This document shows positions 1-6,766 of a DNA stretch of 12,805 nt, piece by piece. Source of the stretch: JAVBMU01 sp031551755 (GTDB lineage Bacteria > Actinomycetota > Actinomycetes > Actinomycetales > Cellulomonadaceae). Position numbers and translations under genes: made by a program. Each line of letters begins with the position of its first letter. Within the stretch, counting starts at the first letter, position 1. The notes under the pieces were generated by a model. The model worked only from the letters and a program-made list of their open reading frames with translations. It was not told the DNA's origin and searched no databases. The stretch spans positions 1 to 12,805 of the forward strand of contig JAVBNE010000087.1 in assembly GCA_031551755.1 (NCBI GenBank), written 5' to 3'.

Positions 1-782
1 GCGTGGCGCGCATCATGATGCGCACGCTGAAAGACTCCGCCGAAGCGAGCGCCTCGCGCCTGAAGGATGTGCACGCCGAGAAGATCGACGCCCTGACCGG
101 CGAGTTGCGCGAGATCCGCAGCCGGATCCCCGCCGCGCGCGAACTGAAGGTGAAATTCGACGATCCGGCCCTGCACCGAGGCAAAACGCTCGTCGCGGCC
201 CGCGACCTGAAGTTCGGTTCCGGCGGCGGACTGTTGTGGAGCGAGCCGCTTTCGTTCGAAATCTTCAGTGGCGACCGCATCGCCCTGCAGGGCGCCAACG
301 GGAGCGGGAAAACCACACTTATAAAGCTGATATTAGGAGAATTGCAGCCTTCGCACGGCACGATCGTCCGGGCCGGGTTCTCGTCGCTCTACATCGACCA
401 GGAGTATTCGCTCGTGGACAACAGCCTGACCGTCTACGCCCAGGCCGCGCGCTACAACACCCGCAACCTGCCCGAAAGCGAGGTCAAAACCGAACTGCAC
501 CGTTTCCTGCTGCCCGCCGCTTCGTGGGACAAACCCTGCGGCGTGCTGAGCGGGGGCGAGAAGATGAAGCTGATCTTTTGCTGCCTTGTGCTCGGCAACG
601 CGTCGCCCGACGTGCTGATCCTCGACGAGCCGACCAACAACCTCGATATCCGCAGCCTGGAGATCGTCGCCTCGGCGCTGCGGGGCTACCGCGGCACGCT
701 CGTGGTCATCTCGCACGATCGCCGGTTCCTGGACGACGTGGGGATCGGGAGCGAAATCTCGCTTCCGGTCAGGAATAGATAA
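1..782 (+). CDS. ABC-F family ATP-binding protein, C-terminal half (5' end outside window)
   Basis: The reading frame is open from the left edge, so the start and the first ATPase domain lie upstream. About 259 residues are visible where ABC-F proteins are usually 500-650. Residues 1-45 (numbered from the GTG at position 3) are charged and helical, as expected of the linker between the two ATPase domains. The second ATPase domain follows, with Walker A GANGSGKTT at 97-105, signature LSGGE at 182-186, Walker B VLILDEP at 204-210, the ABC-F-typical TNNLD after it, and the H-loop histidine at 238 (ISHDRRFL). There are no membrane segments. Known for the family: soluble ribosome-associated ATPases, some housekeeping translation factors and some giving resistance to ribosome-targeting antibiotics; the visible half does not decide which. 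Its last 14 bases overlap the 3' end of the convergent sigma-factor gene. Confidence 0.9.
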   Translation, partial: VARIMMRTLKDSAEASASRLKDVHAEKIDALTGELREIRSRIPAARELKVKFDDPALHRGKTLVAARDLKFGSGGGLLWSEPLSFEIFSGDRIALQGANGSGKTTLIKLILGELQPSHGTIVRAGFSSLYIDQEYSLVDNSLTVYAQAARYNTRNLPESEVKTELHRFLLPAASWDKPCGVLSGGEKMKLIFCCLVLGNASPDVLILDEPTNNLDIRSLEIVASALRGYRGTLVVISHDRRFLDDVGIGSEISLPVRNR

Positions 783-1335
783 TCTGGTCGTAGAGATCGG
801 CCAGCTTGCTGCGCAGGAACTTGACCGCGTAGTGTTTGCGCGAAAGGAGCGTGGCCACGGGCACCCCCGTGGCCTGGGCGATCTCCTTCACCGGCAGGCC
901 GTCCAGTTCGGTCATCACGAACACTTCGCGTTGCTCGGCGGGCAATTCGGCCAGGGCCTCTTCCAGGTCCGTCCACACCAGCGAGCGCAGGTATTCCTCT
1001 TCGGGCGTAGGCGAGTCGCCGTCCGGGAAAAAGACCTCCGAAACCTCGGTCAGCACCTCTTCGTCGTCCTCCCCGCCGCGCACCCGGGGCATTTGGACTT
1101 CGCGTTTTTTGGCGTTGCTGTTGATGATCAGGTTGCGGGCCACGCGGTAGAGCCACGCCGACACCTGTTCGATGGGATCCGATAAGGTGTCGGCCCGCAC
1201 CAGGCGGTAGAAGACCTCCTGCAGGATGTCGTCCGCGTCGTCGCGGTTGGCGACGCGCTTGCGGATAAAGGCCCGCAGGCGCGGCTGGTACTCGACGACC
1301 AGTTCTCCTACCTCTTTTTTCGCGGTTTCCGGCAT
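769..1335 (-). CDS. ECF-type sigma-70 family RNA polymerase sigma factor
   Basis: A 188-aa protein with the two-domain plan of extracytoplasmic-function sigma factors. Region 2 lies at about residues 12-75, with a YQPRLRAFIRKRV helix and the core-binding DADDILQEVFYRL segment, followed by WLYRVARNLIIN. Region 4 lies at about 125-185, with ALAELPAEQREVFVMTELDGL and the helix-turn-helix VKEIAQATGVPVATLLSRKHYA. An acidic linker rich in D and E joins them. It would bind core RNA polymerase and direct it to a small regulon. It is the last gene of a minus-strand cluster: only 3 bases separate its ATG from the stop of the upstream membrane-protein gene, and an AGAGGA-like ribosome site lies inside that gene's end. 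This suggests translational coupling and makes the neighbour a candidate partner or anti-sigma-like regulator (inference). Its stop overlaps the convergent ABC-F gene. Confidence 0.92.
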   Translation of the reverse strand: MPETAKKEVGELVVEYQPRLRAFIRKRVANRDDADDILQEVFYRLVRADTLSDPIEQVSAWLYRVARNLIINSNAKKREVQMPRVRGGEDDEEVLTEVSEVFFPDGDSPTPEEEYLRSLVWTDLEEALAELPAEQREVFVMTELDGLPVKEIAQATGVPVATLLSRKHYAVKFLRSKLADLYDQIIYS

Positions 1336-1338
1336 ATT

Positions 1339-1689
1339 TTATTCCTCTTTCCGGGGATCATCTTCCGGTGAAGGCCGGTCGCCGCAACACTCCTTGCCGA
1401 AGAATTCGTGCCTTTTGCGAACGAACTCGCGGCGTTCCTCGGGGCTCATTTTCATCCATTTTTCGCGGATGGGGTTGCCCTTGCCGTGGTGATGGCCGTG
1501 GTGTTTACCGTGTATTCCGCCGAACAACAGCCGCGCGAGCACCAACAGGCCCAATGCCTGCCAGAAGCCGATTGCCGCGAGCCCGAAAATAGCGGGCATC
1601 AGCCAGTTCCACAACAACATAACCGCTGCGCTGAACCCGGCCGCTGCGGCCAGGCCCATGAGCACCATTAAAAAACCTCTTTTTTTCAT
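1339..1689 (-). CDS. Small two-helix membrane protein with His-rich loop, co-encoded with the sigma factor
   Basis: A 116-aa protein. I chose the ATG at 1689 (MKKRGFLMVL) over a TTG three codons upstream. A hydrophobic helix at about 7-25 and a second at about 38-57, around WNWLMPAIFGL and FWQALGLLVLARLLFGG, indicate a small inner-membrane protein. Next come a histidine-rich stretch at 60-69 (HGKHHGHHHG), a basic/acidic segment (REKWMKMSPEERREF, about 75-89) and a hydrophilic tail with paired cysteines at 101-102. I recall WNWLMP...WQALGLL proteins as common in Bacteroidota next to sigma-70 genes, but I know of no established function. It lies 21 bp downstream of a 59-aa gene and 3 bp upstream of the sigma gene. 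An anti-sigma-like or sensory role, possibly metal-responsive through the histidines, is inference only. Confidence 0.85.
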   Translation of the reverse strand: MKKRGFLMVLMGLAAAAGFSAAVMLLWNWLMPAIFGLAAIGFWQALGLLVLARLLFGGIHGKHHGHHHGKGNPIREKWMKMSPEERREFVRKRHEFFGKECCGDRPSPEDDPRKEE

Positions 1690-1710
1690 CGTTTCCAAAA
1701 TTATGTAAAG

Positions 1711-1890
1711 TTATTGATTTATTCCGATTCCGTAGGGATCGCCGGGGTTTGTGCCGAAATCGGCGACAGCCTCGCCCAGCGACCGGAAATAGGCCATTGC
1801 TTTCTTGAAAAGTTTGTAGGCGCTATCCTTTGTCATGTCCACCGCCACGGCCAGCGCCACATTGCCCAGCAAAAGTCCGATTGTACTCAT
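1711..1890 (-). CDS. Hypothetical 59-aa small protein, first gene of the sigma-factor operon
   Basis: A short minus-strand ORF of 59 codons plus stop. It begins ATG AGT ACA ATC (MSTIGLLLGNVALAVAVD) and ends in ...GTNPGDPYGIGINQ. The N-terminal 17 residues are hydrophobic and could be a short membrane anchor or buried helix. Residues 18-43 look like an amphipathic helix (TKDSAYKLFKKAMAYFRSL), and the tail is Gly/Pro-rich. I do not recognise a family. In its favour: it fills otherwise empty space, is in line with the two downstream genes on the same strand (21-bp gap), has neighbour-like codon use, and reads as an ordered protein. An 8-bp inverted repeat spans its start codon (1889-1896 with 1917-1924) but may be chance. 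No clear TAnnTTTG promoter was seen upstream. Confidence 0.6.
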   Translation of the reverse strand: MSTIGLLLGNVALAVAVDMTKDSAYKLFKKAMAYFRSLGEAVADFGTNPGDPYGIGINQ

Positions 1891-2036
1891 AGGTCGATTC
1901 GTTTTTAAGTTGGGTACGACCTATCTATGATCGTCCTCTACTTATGCAGACAATCGAGGGGCCGAAATATTTTACGAGGGTGTGAACTTTTTTGCAGAAA
2001 GGTTGGAAATACGGGATTTGGCATCGAAATTGCCCC

Positions 2037-2079
2037 TTCGATAGATTGCGGAAATCCATCCATTCTAATATCTATCGAA
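2037..2079 (+). promoter_or_regulatory. Perfect 10-bp inverted repeat abutting the sulfatase start codon
   Basis: TTCGATAGAT at 2037-2046 is perfectly complementary to ATCTATCGAA at 2070-2079, separated by 23 bases, and the right arm ends directly before the ATG at 2080. In RNA it would form a hairpin occluding the initiation region; in DNA it could be an operator with two half-sites. ATCTAT occurs again at 1923-1928 in the same divergent intergenic region. Regulatory function is inference. Confidence 0.4.
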
Positions 2080-3786
2080 ATGAGTTTAAAGCAGACGCTA
2101 AAAAATTGCGGAAAAGTAGCTGCCGTGGGCACCATACTTGCCGCCGGGACCCTGGTCCCCCACAAAGCGGAGGCCCAGAAGGCCTCTTCGCAGAAACCCA
2201 ACGTGCTGGTTATCTTCGGTGACGACATCGGGACGACCAACATCAGCGCTTACAGCGGCGGCCTGATGGGGTACGAAACCCCCAACATCGACCGCCTGGC
2301 CCGCGAAGGGCTTAAATTCCAGCACTACTACGCCGAGCAATCGTGTACCGCCGGTCGCGCGGCCTTCCTCACGGGCCAGCACGGTATTCGCAGCGGCCTG
2401 ACCAAGGTAGGTTTCCCCGGCGCCCCGATGGGGATGAGCCAGGAAGACCCCTCGATAGGCACGATGTTCAAGAGCCTGGGTTACGTCACCGGCCAGTTCG
2501 GCAAGAACCACGTGGGCGACCGCAACGAGAGCCTGCCCACGGTGAACGGCTTCGACGAATTCTTCGGCAACCTCTACCACCTCAACGCCGAAGAGGAGCC
2601 CGAGCTGCCCGACTACCCGAAAGATCCGGCCTACCTGGCCAAATACGGCCCCCGCGGCGTGCTCGACTGCAAGGCTTCGACCAAGGACGACGCCACGGTA
2701 GACCCGCGTTTCGGCCGCATCGGCAAGCAAACCATCAAGGACACCGGCCCGTTGACCAAGAAGCGCATGGAAACCATCGACGACGAAACCTCGGCCCGCG
2801 CCATCGAGTTCATCCAGCGCAACGCCAAGGATGGCAAGCCGTTCTTCTGCTGGTTCAACTCCACCCGCATGCACCTGCGCACCCACGTCCGCGACAGCCA
2901 CAGGGGTAAATACACCCACGGCGACAGCGAGTACATCGACGGCATGATCGAACACGACCTGACCATCGGCGACATCCTCAAGGCGCTCGACGACCTGGGT
3001 ATCGCCGACAACACGATCGTGGTCTACACCACCGACAACGGTCCCCACATGAACACCTGGCCCGACGGTGCCATGACCCCGTTCCGCTCCGAAAAGAACA
3101 CCAACTGGGAGGGCGCTTTCCGCGTTCCCTGCGTGGTACGCTGGCCCGGCCACATCGCTGCCGGAGCGGTCACCAACGAGCTGATGTCCCACAACGACTG
3201 GTATCCCACGCTGGCTACCATGTGCGGCGAATCGGATATCGTCAGTAAAATGCTCAAGGGCTACGCCTACAACGGCAAGACCTACAAAGTGCACCTCGAC
3301 GGTTACGACCAGTCTAAGTTCCTGACCTCCGTGACGGGTTCGGCCGCCAACAACAACGGCGTGAAGAGCGCCCGCGACAACTTCATCTATTCCGACGACG
3401 ACGGCCTGCTGGTGGCTTTCCGCAAGGGCGACATGAAGTACGTCTATGCCGAACAGCGCCTCGCCGGAACGATGGGCCTGTGGGCCGAGCCGTTCACCAA
3501 GCTGCGCCTGCAGAAGATCTACAACCTCTTCCAGGATCCCTTCGAAAGGGCCGACATCACCTCGAATACCTACTGGGACTGGAACCTCAACCAGATAGGC
3601 GCCGTCTACGGTTCGATGCAGGACATTTTCGATTTTGTGGAAACGTTCGAAAAGTTCCCGCCGCGTTCCTTCCCGCCCAGCTTCGTTCCCACGAACATCA
3701 TGGAGCAGGAGAAGACGAAGATCAAAGCCCGCACCGCTTTGGAAAACTACGAAAAGAAAATGATGCCCGCGGAACACAAGAAATAA
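2080..3786 (+). CDS. Exported S1-family (formylglycine-dependent) arylsulfatase
   Basis: A 568-aa enzyme hydrolysing sulfate esters. I start it at the ATG at 2080 because a basic-then-hydrophobic signal peptide follows (MSLKQ, hydrophobic core about 13-24, likely cleavage after AEA at 30-32); the open frame upstream to 1927 shows nothing protein-like. Active-site landmarks are visible: metal-binding D48/D49 in FGDDI, the maturation motif C89-T-A-G-R93 (C89 is the residue oxidised to formylglycine), K142 and H144 in GKNHVGD, and D319/N320 in TTDNGPH. A cysteine-type motif fits maturation by a radical-SAM anaerobic sulfatase-maturating enzyme, which must be encoded elsewhere. The likely site of action is periplasm or cell surface, on sulfated host glycans or small aryl sulfates; the sequence does not give the substrate. 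It is monocistronic, preceded by the inverted repeat at 2037-2079 and followed by a strong terminator. No SusC/SusD pair or glycosidase adjoins it. Confidence 0.93.
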   Translation: MSLKQTLKNCGKVAAVGTILAAGTLVPHKAEAQKASSQKPNVLVIFGDDIGTTNISAYSGGLMGYETPNIDRLAREGLKFQHYYAEQSCTAGRAAFLTGQHGIRSGLTKVGFPGAPMGMSQEDPSIGTMFKSLGYVTGQFGKNHVGDRNESLPTVNGFDEFFGNLYHLNAEEEPELPDYPKDPAYLAKYGPRGVLDCKASTKDDATVDPRFGRIGKQTIKDTGPLTKKRMETIDDETSARAIEFIQRNAKDGKPFFCWFNSTRMHLRTHVRDSHRGKYTHGDSEYIDGMIEHDLTIGDILKALDDLGIADNTIVVYTTDNGPHMNTWPDGAMTPFRSEKNTNWEGAFRVPCVVRWPGHIAAGAVTNELMSHNDWYPTLATMCGESDIVSKMLKGYAYNGKTYKVHLDGYDQSKFLTSVTGSAANNNGVKSARDNFIYSDDDGLLVAFRKGDMKYVYAEQRLAGTMGLWAEPFTKLRLQKIYNLFQDPFERADITSNTYWDWNLNQIGAVYGSMQDIFDFVETFEKFPPRSFPPSFVPTNIMEQEKTKIKARTALENYEKKMMPAEHKK

Positions 3787-3801
3787 TCCGGGATCGGTAT
3801 G

Positions 3802-3840
3802 AAAAAGGCCGGCAGTCGCGATTGACTGCCGGCCTTTTTT
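3802..3840. terminator. Bidirectional intrinsic terminator
   Basis: A perfect 11-bp GC-rich stem (GGCCGGCAGTC at 3807-3817 with GACTGCCGGCC at 3824-3834) with a 6-base loop. It is flanked by A5 on the left and T6 on the right, so it works on either strand. It ends the sulfatase transcript (stop at 3786) and the convergent secreted-protein transcript (stop at 3860). Confidence 0.92.
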
Positions 3841-3859
3841 CGTGCGCCTGCCGGTGGAG

Positions 3860-4501
3860 TTATTGCGCTGCGCTGTGGCGGCTGTTGTACTCTTCGACCA
3901 CGGCGTCGATCTCCTTGTAGGTATATTCTCCGTTCTCGATCTTGCCGAGGATCTGCTCGTCGTCGGTGAAATAGCGCTTCGCATAACCCTTGAAGACGTT
4001 GTTGCTGTTGAACGTGCCGGTGGTTATCACTATCGTCGCACCGTTCTCGCCTGCCCGGCGGCAGTATTTGTTCGTCCAGCCCACCGTGCTGGTCGACATG
4101 CCGTGGCTGCCGAAACTCATCGAGGTCGAGCTGCTGCGGGAGTGGTAAAGGGTCATGTAGCCCCGTCGCTCGGCCACCAGCCACAGGTAGTTTGCGATCC
4201 TTTTTTCGGGCCGCTGTTTGTAGGTGTCCACAACATTGAGCACGGGCACGTAGTCGTACTCGGTGCCGCTCAGCCCGTCGTCGGAGAGCATCACCATCGT
4301 GGCGACCGTGTTGCTGGGGATGTCGATGGACTTGCCGCCGTCCGCGGGAAAGAATTTAAGGGTTTTGTCGTCGATCTTGGGAGGGTTCACCTCTCCTTTG
4401 CGTTCGGTTCCGTCGACCATCTTCAGCACGACCGGGGCTTTGGCCGCCCACAGCGAAGTCGTAAAGAGCAAAAACAGGGAAATGAGAGTGATTTTTTTCA
4501 T
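3860..4501 (-). CDS. Exported protein of unknown function
   Basis: A 213-aa protein with a clear signal peptide (MKKITLISLFLLFTTSLWA, probable cleavage near residue 19-20), so periplasmic or secreted; no lipobox cysteine is present. The start at 4501 is preferred because the signal peptide begins there, whereas the longer open frame to 4600 would run through the promoter. Residues 24-72 form a beta-rich segment (VLKMVDGTERKGEV ... IDIPSNTVATMVML) resembling small SH3-like or Sm-like barrels. The middle carries a Ser-rich stretch (about 120-141, SRSSSTSMSF). The end holds YFTDDEQILGKIENGEYTYKEIDAVVEEYN. A single cysteine is left after export (C147). I do not recognise a named family. It is a single-gene unit convergent with the sulfatase, with a TAnnTTTG box about 35 bp upstream. 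Confidence 0.85.
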   Translation of the reverse strand: MKKITLISLFLLFTTSLWAAKAPVVLKMVDGTERKGEVNPPKIDDKTLKFFPADGGKSIDIPSNTVATMVMLSDDGLSGTEYDYVPVLNVVDTYKQRPEKRIANYLWLVAERRGYMTLYHSRSSSTSMSFGSHGMSTSTVGWTNKYCRRAGENGATIVITTGTFNSNNVFKGYAKRYFTDDEQILGKIENGEYTYKEIDAVVEEYNSRHSAAQ

Positions 4502-4535
4502 AGGGGTTGTCGTTTTTAATGAAATTAGCGTGGTG

Positions 4536-4571
4536 CAAATGTAATGTAAATTCTTTATTCCGGTATCTTTG
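4536..4571. promoter_or_regulatory. Divergent Bacteroidota-type promoter pair (-7 boxes)
   Basis: On the minus strand TACATTTG (4536-4543) matches TAnnTTTG and would give a leader of about 29 nt for the exported protein starting at 4501. On the plus strand TATCTTTG (4564-4571) matches the same consensus about 20 bp before the AlkZ-like gene at 4591. No good TTTG -33 element is visible for either. The boxes are close enough that polymerases could compete. Confidence 0.6.
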
Positions 4572-4590
4572 CGGTAATTAACCCTACGAT

Positions 4591-5661
4591 ATGACCGCAC
4601 AAGATATTCTGAGAATCCGTCTGCACAACCAGCTGCTGGCCGGGGGCGCGTTGCGGGAACCGCACCAGGTCGTCGCCTACATGGGGGCGATGCAGGCGCA
4701 GGCGTTCGAAATGGCCAAATGGGGCGTCGGCGTGCGGCTGAAAGGGGCCACGGTCCGTGACGTCGAAGACGACATCAACACGGGGAAAATTATCCGCACG
4801 CACATCCTGCGTCCCACCTGGCATTTTGTGGCGGCCGGCGATATCCGCTGGATGACCGAGCTTTCGGCACCGCGGATCCGGCCGATCTTCCTGGGCTACG
4901 GAAAAACGCTGGGTATCGACGCCGGGCTGATCGCCCCCGCGATCCGTGTCGTGGAGCGCCTGCTCGAAAATGGCAACTACCTGACGCGGCAGGAGATAGC
5001 GGCCGTTCTGATGGCCGAAAAAATGATCGGCGACCCCCATACGGCCAATTACGTTCTGGGGCTGGCCGAGATCGAAGGCATCGTCTGCAACGGCCGGGTG
5101 CAAGGCAGCACGCCGACCTATGCGCTGATGGATGAATGGGTCCCCCGGGCGGAGGCTATCAGCCGCGAGGAGGCCCTGGAGCGGCTTGCCCGCCGGTTTT
5201 TCACGAGCCACGGCCCGGCTACGCTCGAGGATTTCGTCTGGTGGTCGGGCATGACGCTCACCGACGCCCGGAAAGCCATCGAACAGATAAAGCACGATTT
5301 CGTCTGCGAAACGCTCAATGGACGGACATTCTGGATGCGGAACGATCTGGCGGTCCCGGCACACGACACGCAGTCCGCGCTGCTGCTACCGCCCTTCGAC
5401 GAATTTGTGGTGAGCTACAAAGACCGCTCGGAGCTCATCGAGGAGCACCACTACGGCAAGGTGATGACCAAAAACGGGTTGTTCAGCCCCACGGTTATGC
5501 TGGGTGGCGAAATTGTCGGTTCCTGGAAAAAGACGGCCGCCAAAGGGAAACCCGCCGCCGCGCTTTCGTTTTTCAAGAAACCGGCCAAAAAGACGGAGGC
5601 CCTTTTTGCGGGACCGGCGAAAGAGTTCTCGGATTTTTACCGGCAGGAGCGGGGAAGATAA
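4591..5661 (+). CDS. AlkZ/YcaQ-like winged-helix DNA-binding protein (HTH_42 family)
   Basis: A 356-aa cytoplasmic protein with the hallmarks of the HTH_42 family (DUF1006, AlkZ-like). The opening LRIRLHNQLL helix leads to AYMGAMQAQAFEMAKWGVGVRL, then ILRPTWHFV around residues 72-80, a central region of repeated winged-helix-type helices, and the C-terminal LLPPFDEFVVSYKDRSE beta segment. Known of the family: AlkZ and YcaQ/AlkX are DNA glycosylases that remove bulky or crosslinked alkylated bases, using a Q-x-Q motif. Here M34-Q35-A36-Q37 preserves that pattern, so glycosylase activity is possible. Many relatives are uncharacterised, so I annotate the family rather than the reaction. Length is slightly under the roughly 400 aa of YcaQ. 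It has its own -7 box at 4564-4571 and no operon partner. The next gene is 79 bp downstream and much more AT-rich. Confidence 0.85.
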   Translation: MTAQDILRIRLHNQLLAGGALREPHQVVAYMGAMQAQAFEMAKWGVGVRLKGATVRDVEDDINTGKIIRTHILRPTWHFVAAGDIRWMTELSAPRIRPIFLGYGKTLGIDAGLIAPAIRVVERLLENGNYLTRQEIAAVLMAEKMIGDPHTANYVLGLAEIEGIVCNGRVQGSTPTYALMDEWVPRAEAISREEALERLARRFFTSHGPATLEDFVWWSGMTLTDARKAIEQIKHDFVCETLNGRTFWMRNDLAVPAHDTQSALLLPPFDEFVVSYKDRSELIEEHHYGKVMTKNGLFSPTVMLGGEIVGSWKKTAAKGKPAAALSFFKKPAKKTEALFAGPAKEFSDFYRQERGR

Positions 5662-5740
5662 CGCCCGGTTCCGTTGGTGTCGTGGAATTTTTTAGTATAT
5701 TGCCGTTTCTTAAAATGGTGAATTTCAAAAAAGAACAGTT

Positions 5741-6733
5741 ATGAATAAATGGGGTACGCTGACAGCTTTGGGGATCATATTCTTATTTGCGCTTTTGGGG
5801 GTGGGGGTGTATATACATTTCGAACTTCATGATATGTTAGTGTCCATTGCCGAAGAACAAGGGGTTGTCAGCGCCCATGAAAAAATATCGATCGACAGCC
5901 AGATAAAAAGCAGCATATTCCTGATAACCACCGGATTTCTCACCGCCGTGCTTACGTTCCTTGCTTTTCGCGTACAATCGACAGCCAACAAAAAGGCCCG
6001 GGAAGACATTGCCGTCGAACGCGTCGAGAACCGCTATTTCGAATTGGTCGGCATATACAAAGAGATCATGTCGGAAATCACGCTCGATCATGTCGGCACC
6101 GGAAAACAGGTATTTCACTTCATGTTTTTTGAGTACAAACACCTCTTTTATTTTATCAGCGCGCAAAAATTTAAAAATGTAATTTCCGGCGACACCTTAT
6201 CCGTTGAAGAGTGCGCGAAGATCGCTTTCTGTTTTTTCTACAACGGCATTACCGGCCCTGTCAACACCACGGTCGAGAACTCGGAATGCATGCAATTAAT
6301 CGCCAAAAACGATTATTTGTCGATCGTTGCGCACATCCATTTGATCCAACAGGCCGATACGGAGAAGTTAAAAGAACTGCTTAATACCGACCCGGTTAAA
6401 TATATAAACGATTATGTGGACCGTTCCATCAAGACCGGAGAGGGATTGATGTGGTTTGACGGGCATCGATTGAGATTGCCGGCGTATATGAAATACCTCG
6501 ATCTCATATCCGAATACGTGTTGGTAAAGTCGAAGAAGATAAATGCCAAAGAATACCTTAAATACCTAACATTCAGAATGACAGAGCATGAATTCGGTGT
6601 GATTTATGCGTATGTTAATTCTGAAATGAATACTTACACGGAGAGAGTCGACAAAATAATAAAAGACGATATCGTTGATATACGCTCTCTTTTTTATAAG
6701 TATAACACACTGCACGAAGACTTTCTGGCATAA
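5741..6733 (+). CDS. Putative phage abortive-infection protein (putAbiC-like), membrane-anchored
   Basis: A 330-aa protein with two N-terminal membrane helices (about 7-27 and 57-77) and a cytoplasmic helical domain. From memory of the putAbiC family (putative phage abortive infection protein), several features fit: NRYFELVGIYKEIM (97-110) at the start of the domain, GKQVFHFMFFEYKHLF (121-136), an aromatic FCFFYNGI segment (163-170), GHRLRLPAYMKYLDLISEYV (241-260), EYLKYLTFRMTEHEFGVIYAYV (271-292), and the closing IRSLFYKYNTLHEDFL. The last three are the most telling. Family members are thought to arrest infected cells; the mechanism is unproven. Base composition is clearly lower in GC than the neighbours (6121-6180 is 17 G+C of 60, against 36 of 60 at 2461-2520), consistent with horizontal acquisition. 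The gene stands alone, with only a weak promoter-like TATATTGC about 50 bp upstream. Another helical two-TM family is possible. Confidence 0.6.
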   Translation: MNKWGTLTALGIIFLFALLGVGVYIHFELHDMLVSIAEEQGVVSAHEKISIDSQIKSSIFLITTGFLTAVLTFLAFRVQSTANKKAREDIAVERVENRYFELVGIYKEIMSEITLDHVGTGKQVFHFMFFEYKHLFYFISAQKFKNVISGDTLSVEECAKIAFCFFYNGITGPVNTTVENSECMQLIAKNDYLSIVAHIHLIQQADTEKLKELLNTDPVKYINDYVDRSIKTGEGLMWFDGHRLRLPAYMKYLDLISEYVLVKSKKINAKEYLKYLTFRMTEHEFGVIYAYVNSEMNTYTERVDKIIKDDIVDIRSLFYKYNTLHEDFLA

Positions 6734-6766
6734 TTTATCCGCCCGGCAGTTTTTGCCTCGGGGCTT

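Noticed and set aside
1889..1924. 8-bp inverted repeat ATAGGTCG/CGACCTAT over the start of the 59-aa gene
   Set aside because: With a 20-base spacer, several such pairs are expected by chance in a window this long; not enough for an operator call.
1927..2079. N-terminal extension of the sulfatase
   Set aside because: It would begin with GTG/ATG codons in the promoter region and push the signal peptide 51 residues inward; the ATG at 2080 fits export.
2098..3984. Long (628-codon) minus-strand open frame antisense to the sulfatase
   Set aside because: It mirrors a GC-rich gene with biased third positions, crosses the terminator, and has repetitive Val/Gly/His-rich composition. The plus-strand product has all sulfatase motifs.
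4502..4600. N-terminal extension of the exported 213-aa protein
   Set aside because: It runs through both -7 boxes and into the start of the divergent gene; the signal peptide begins at 4501.
6741..6764. Possible terminator between the AbiC-like and beta-barrel genes
   Set aside because: The CCCGGCA/TGC-CGGG stem has a bulge and neither strand has a T-run after it.
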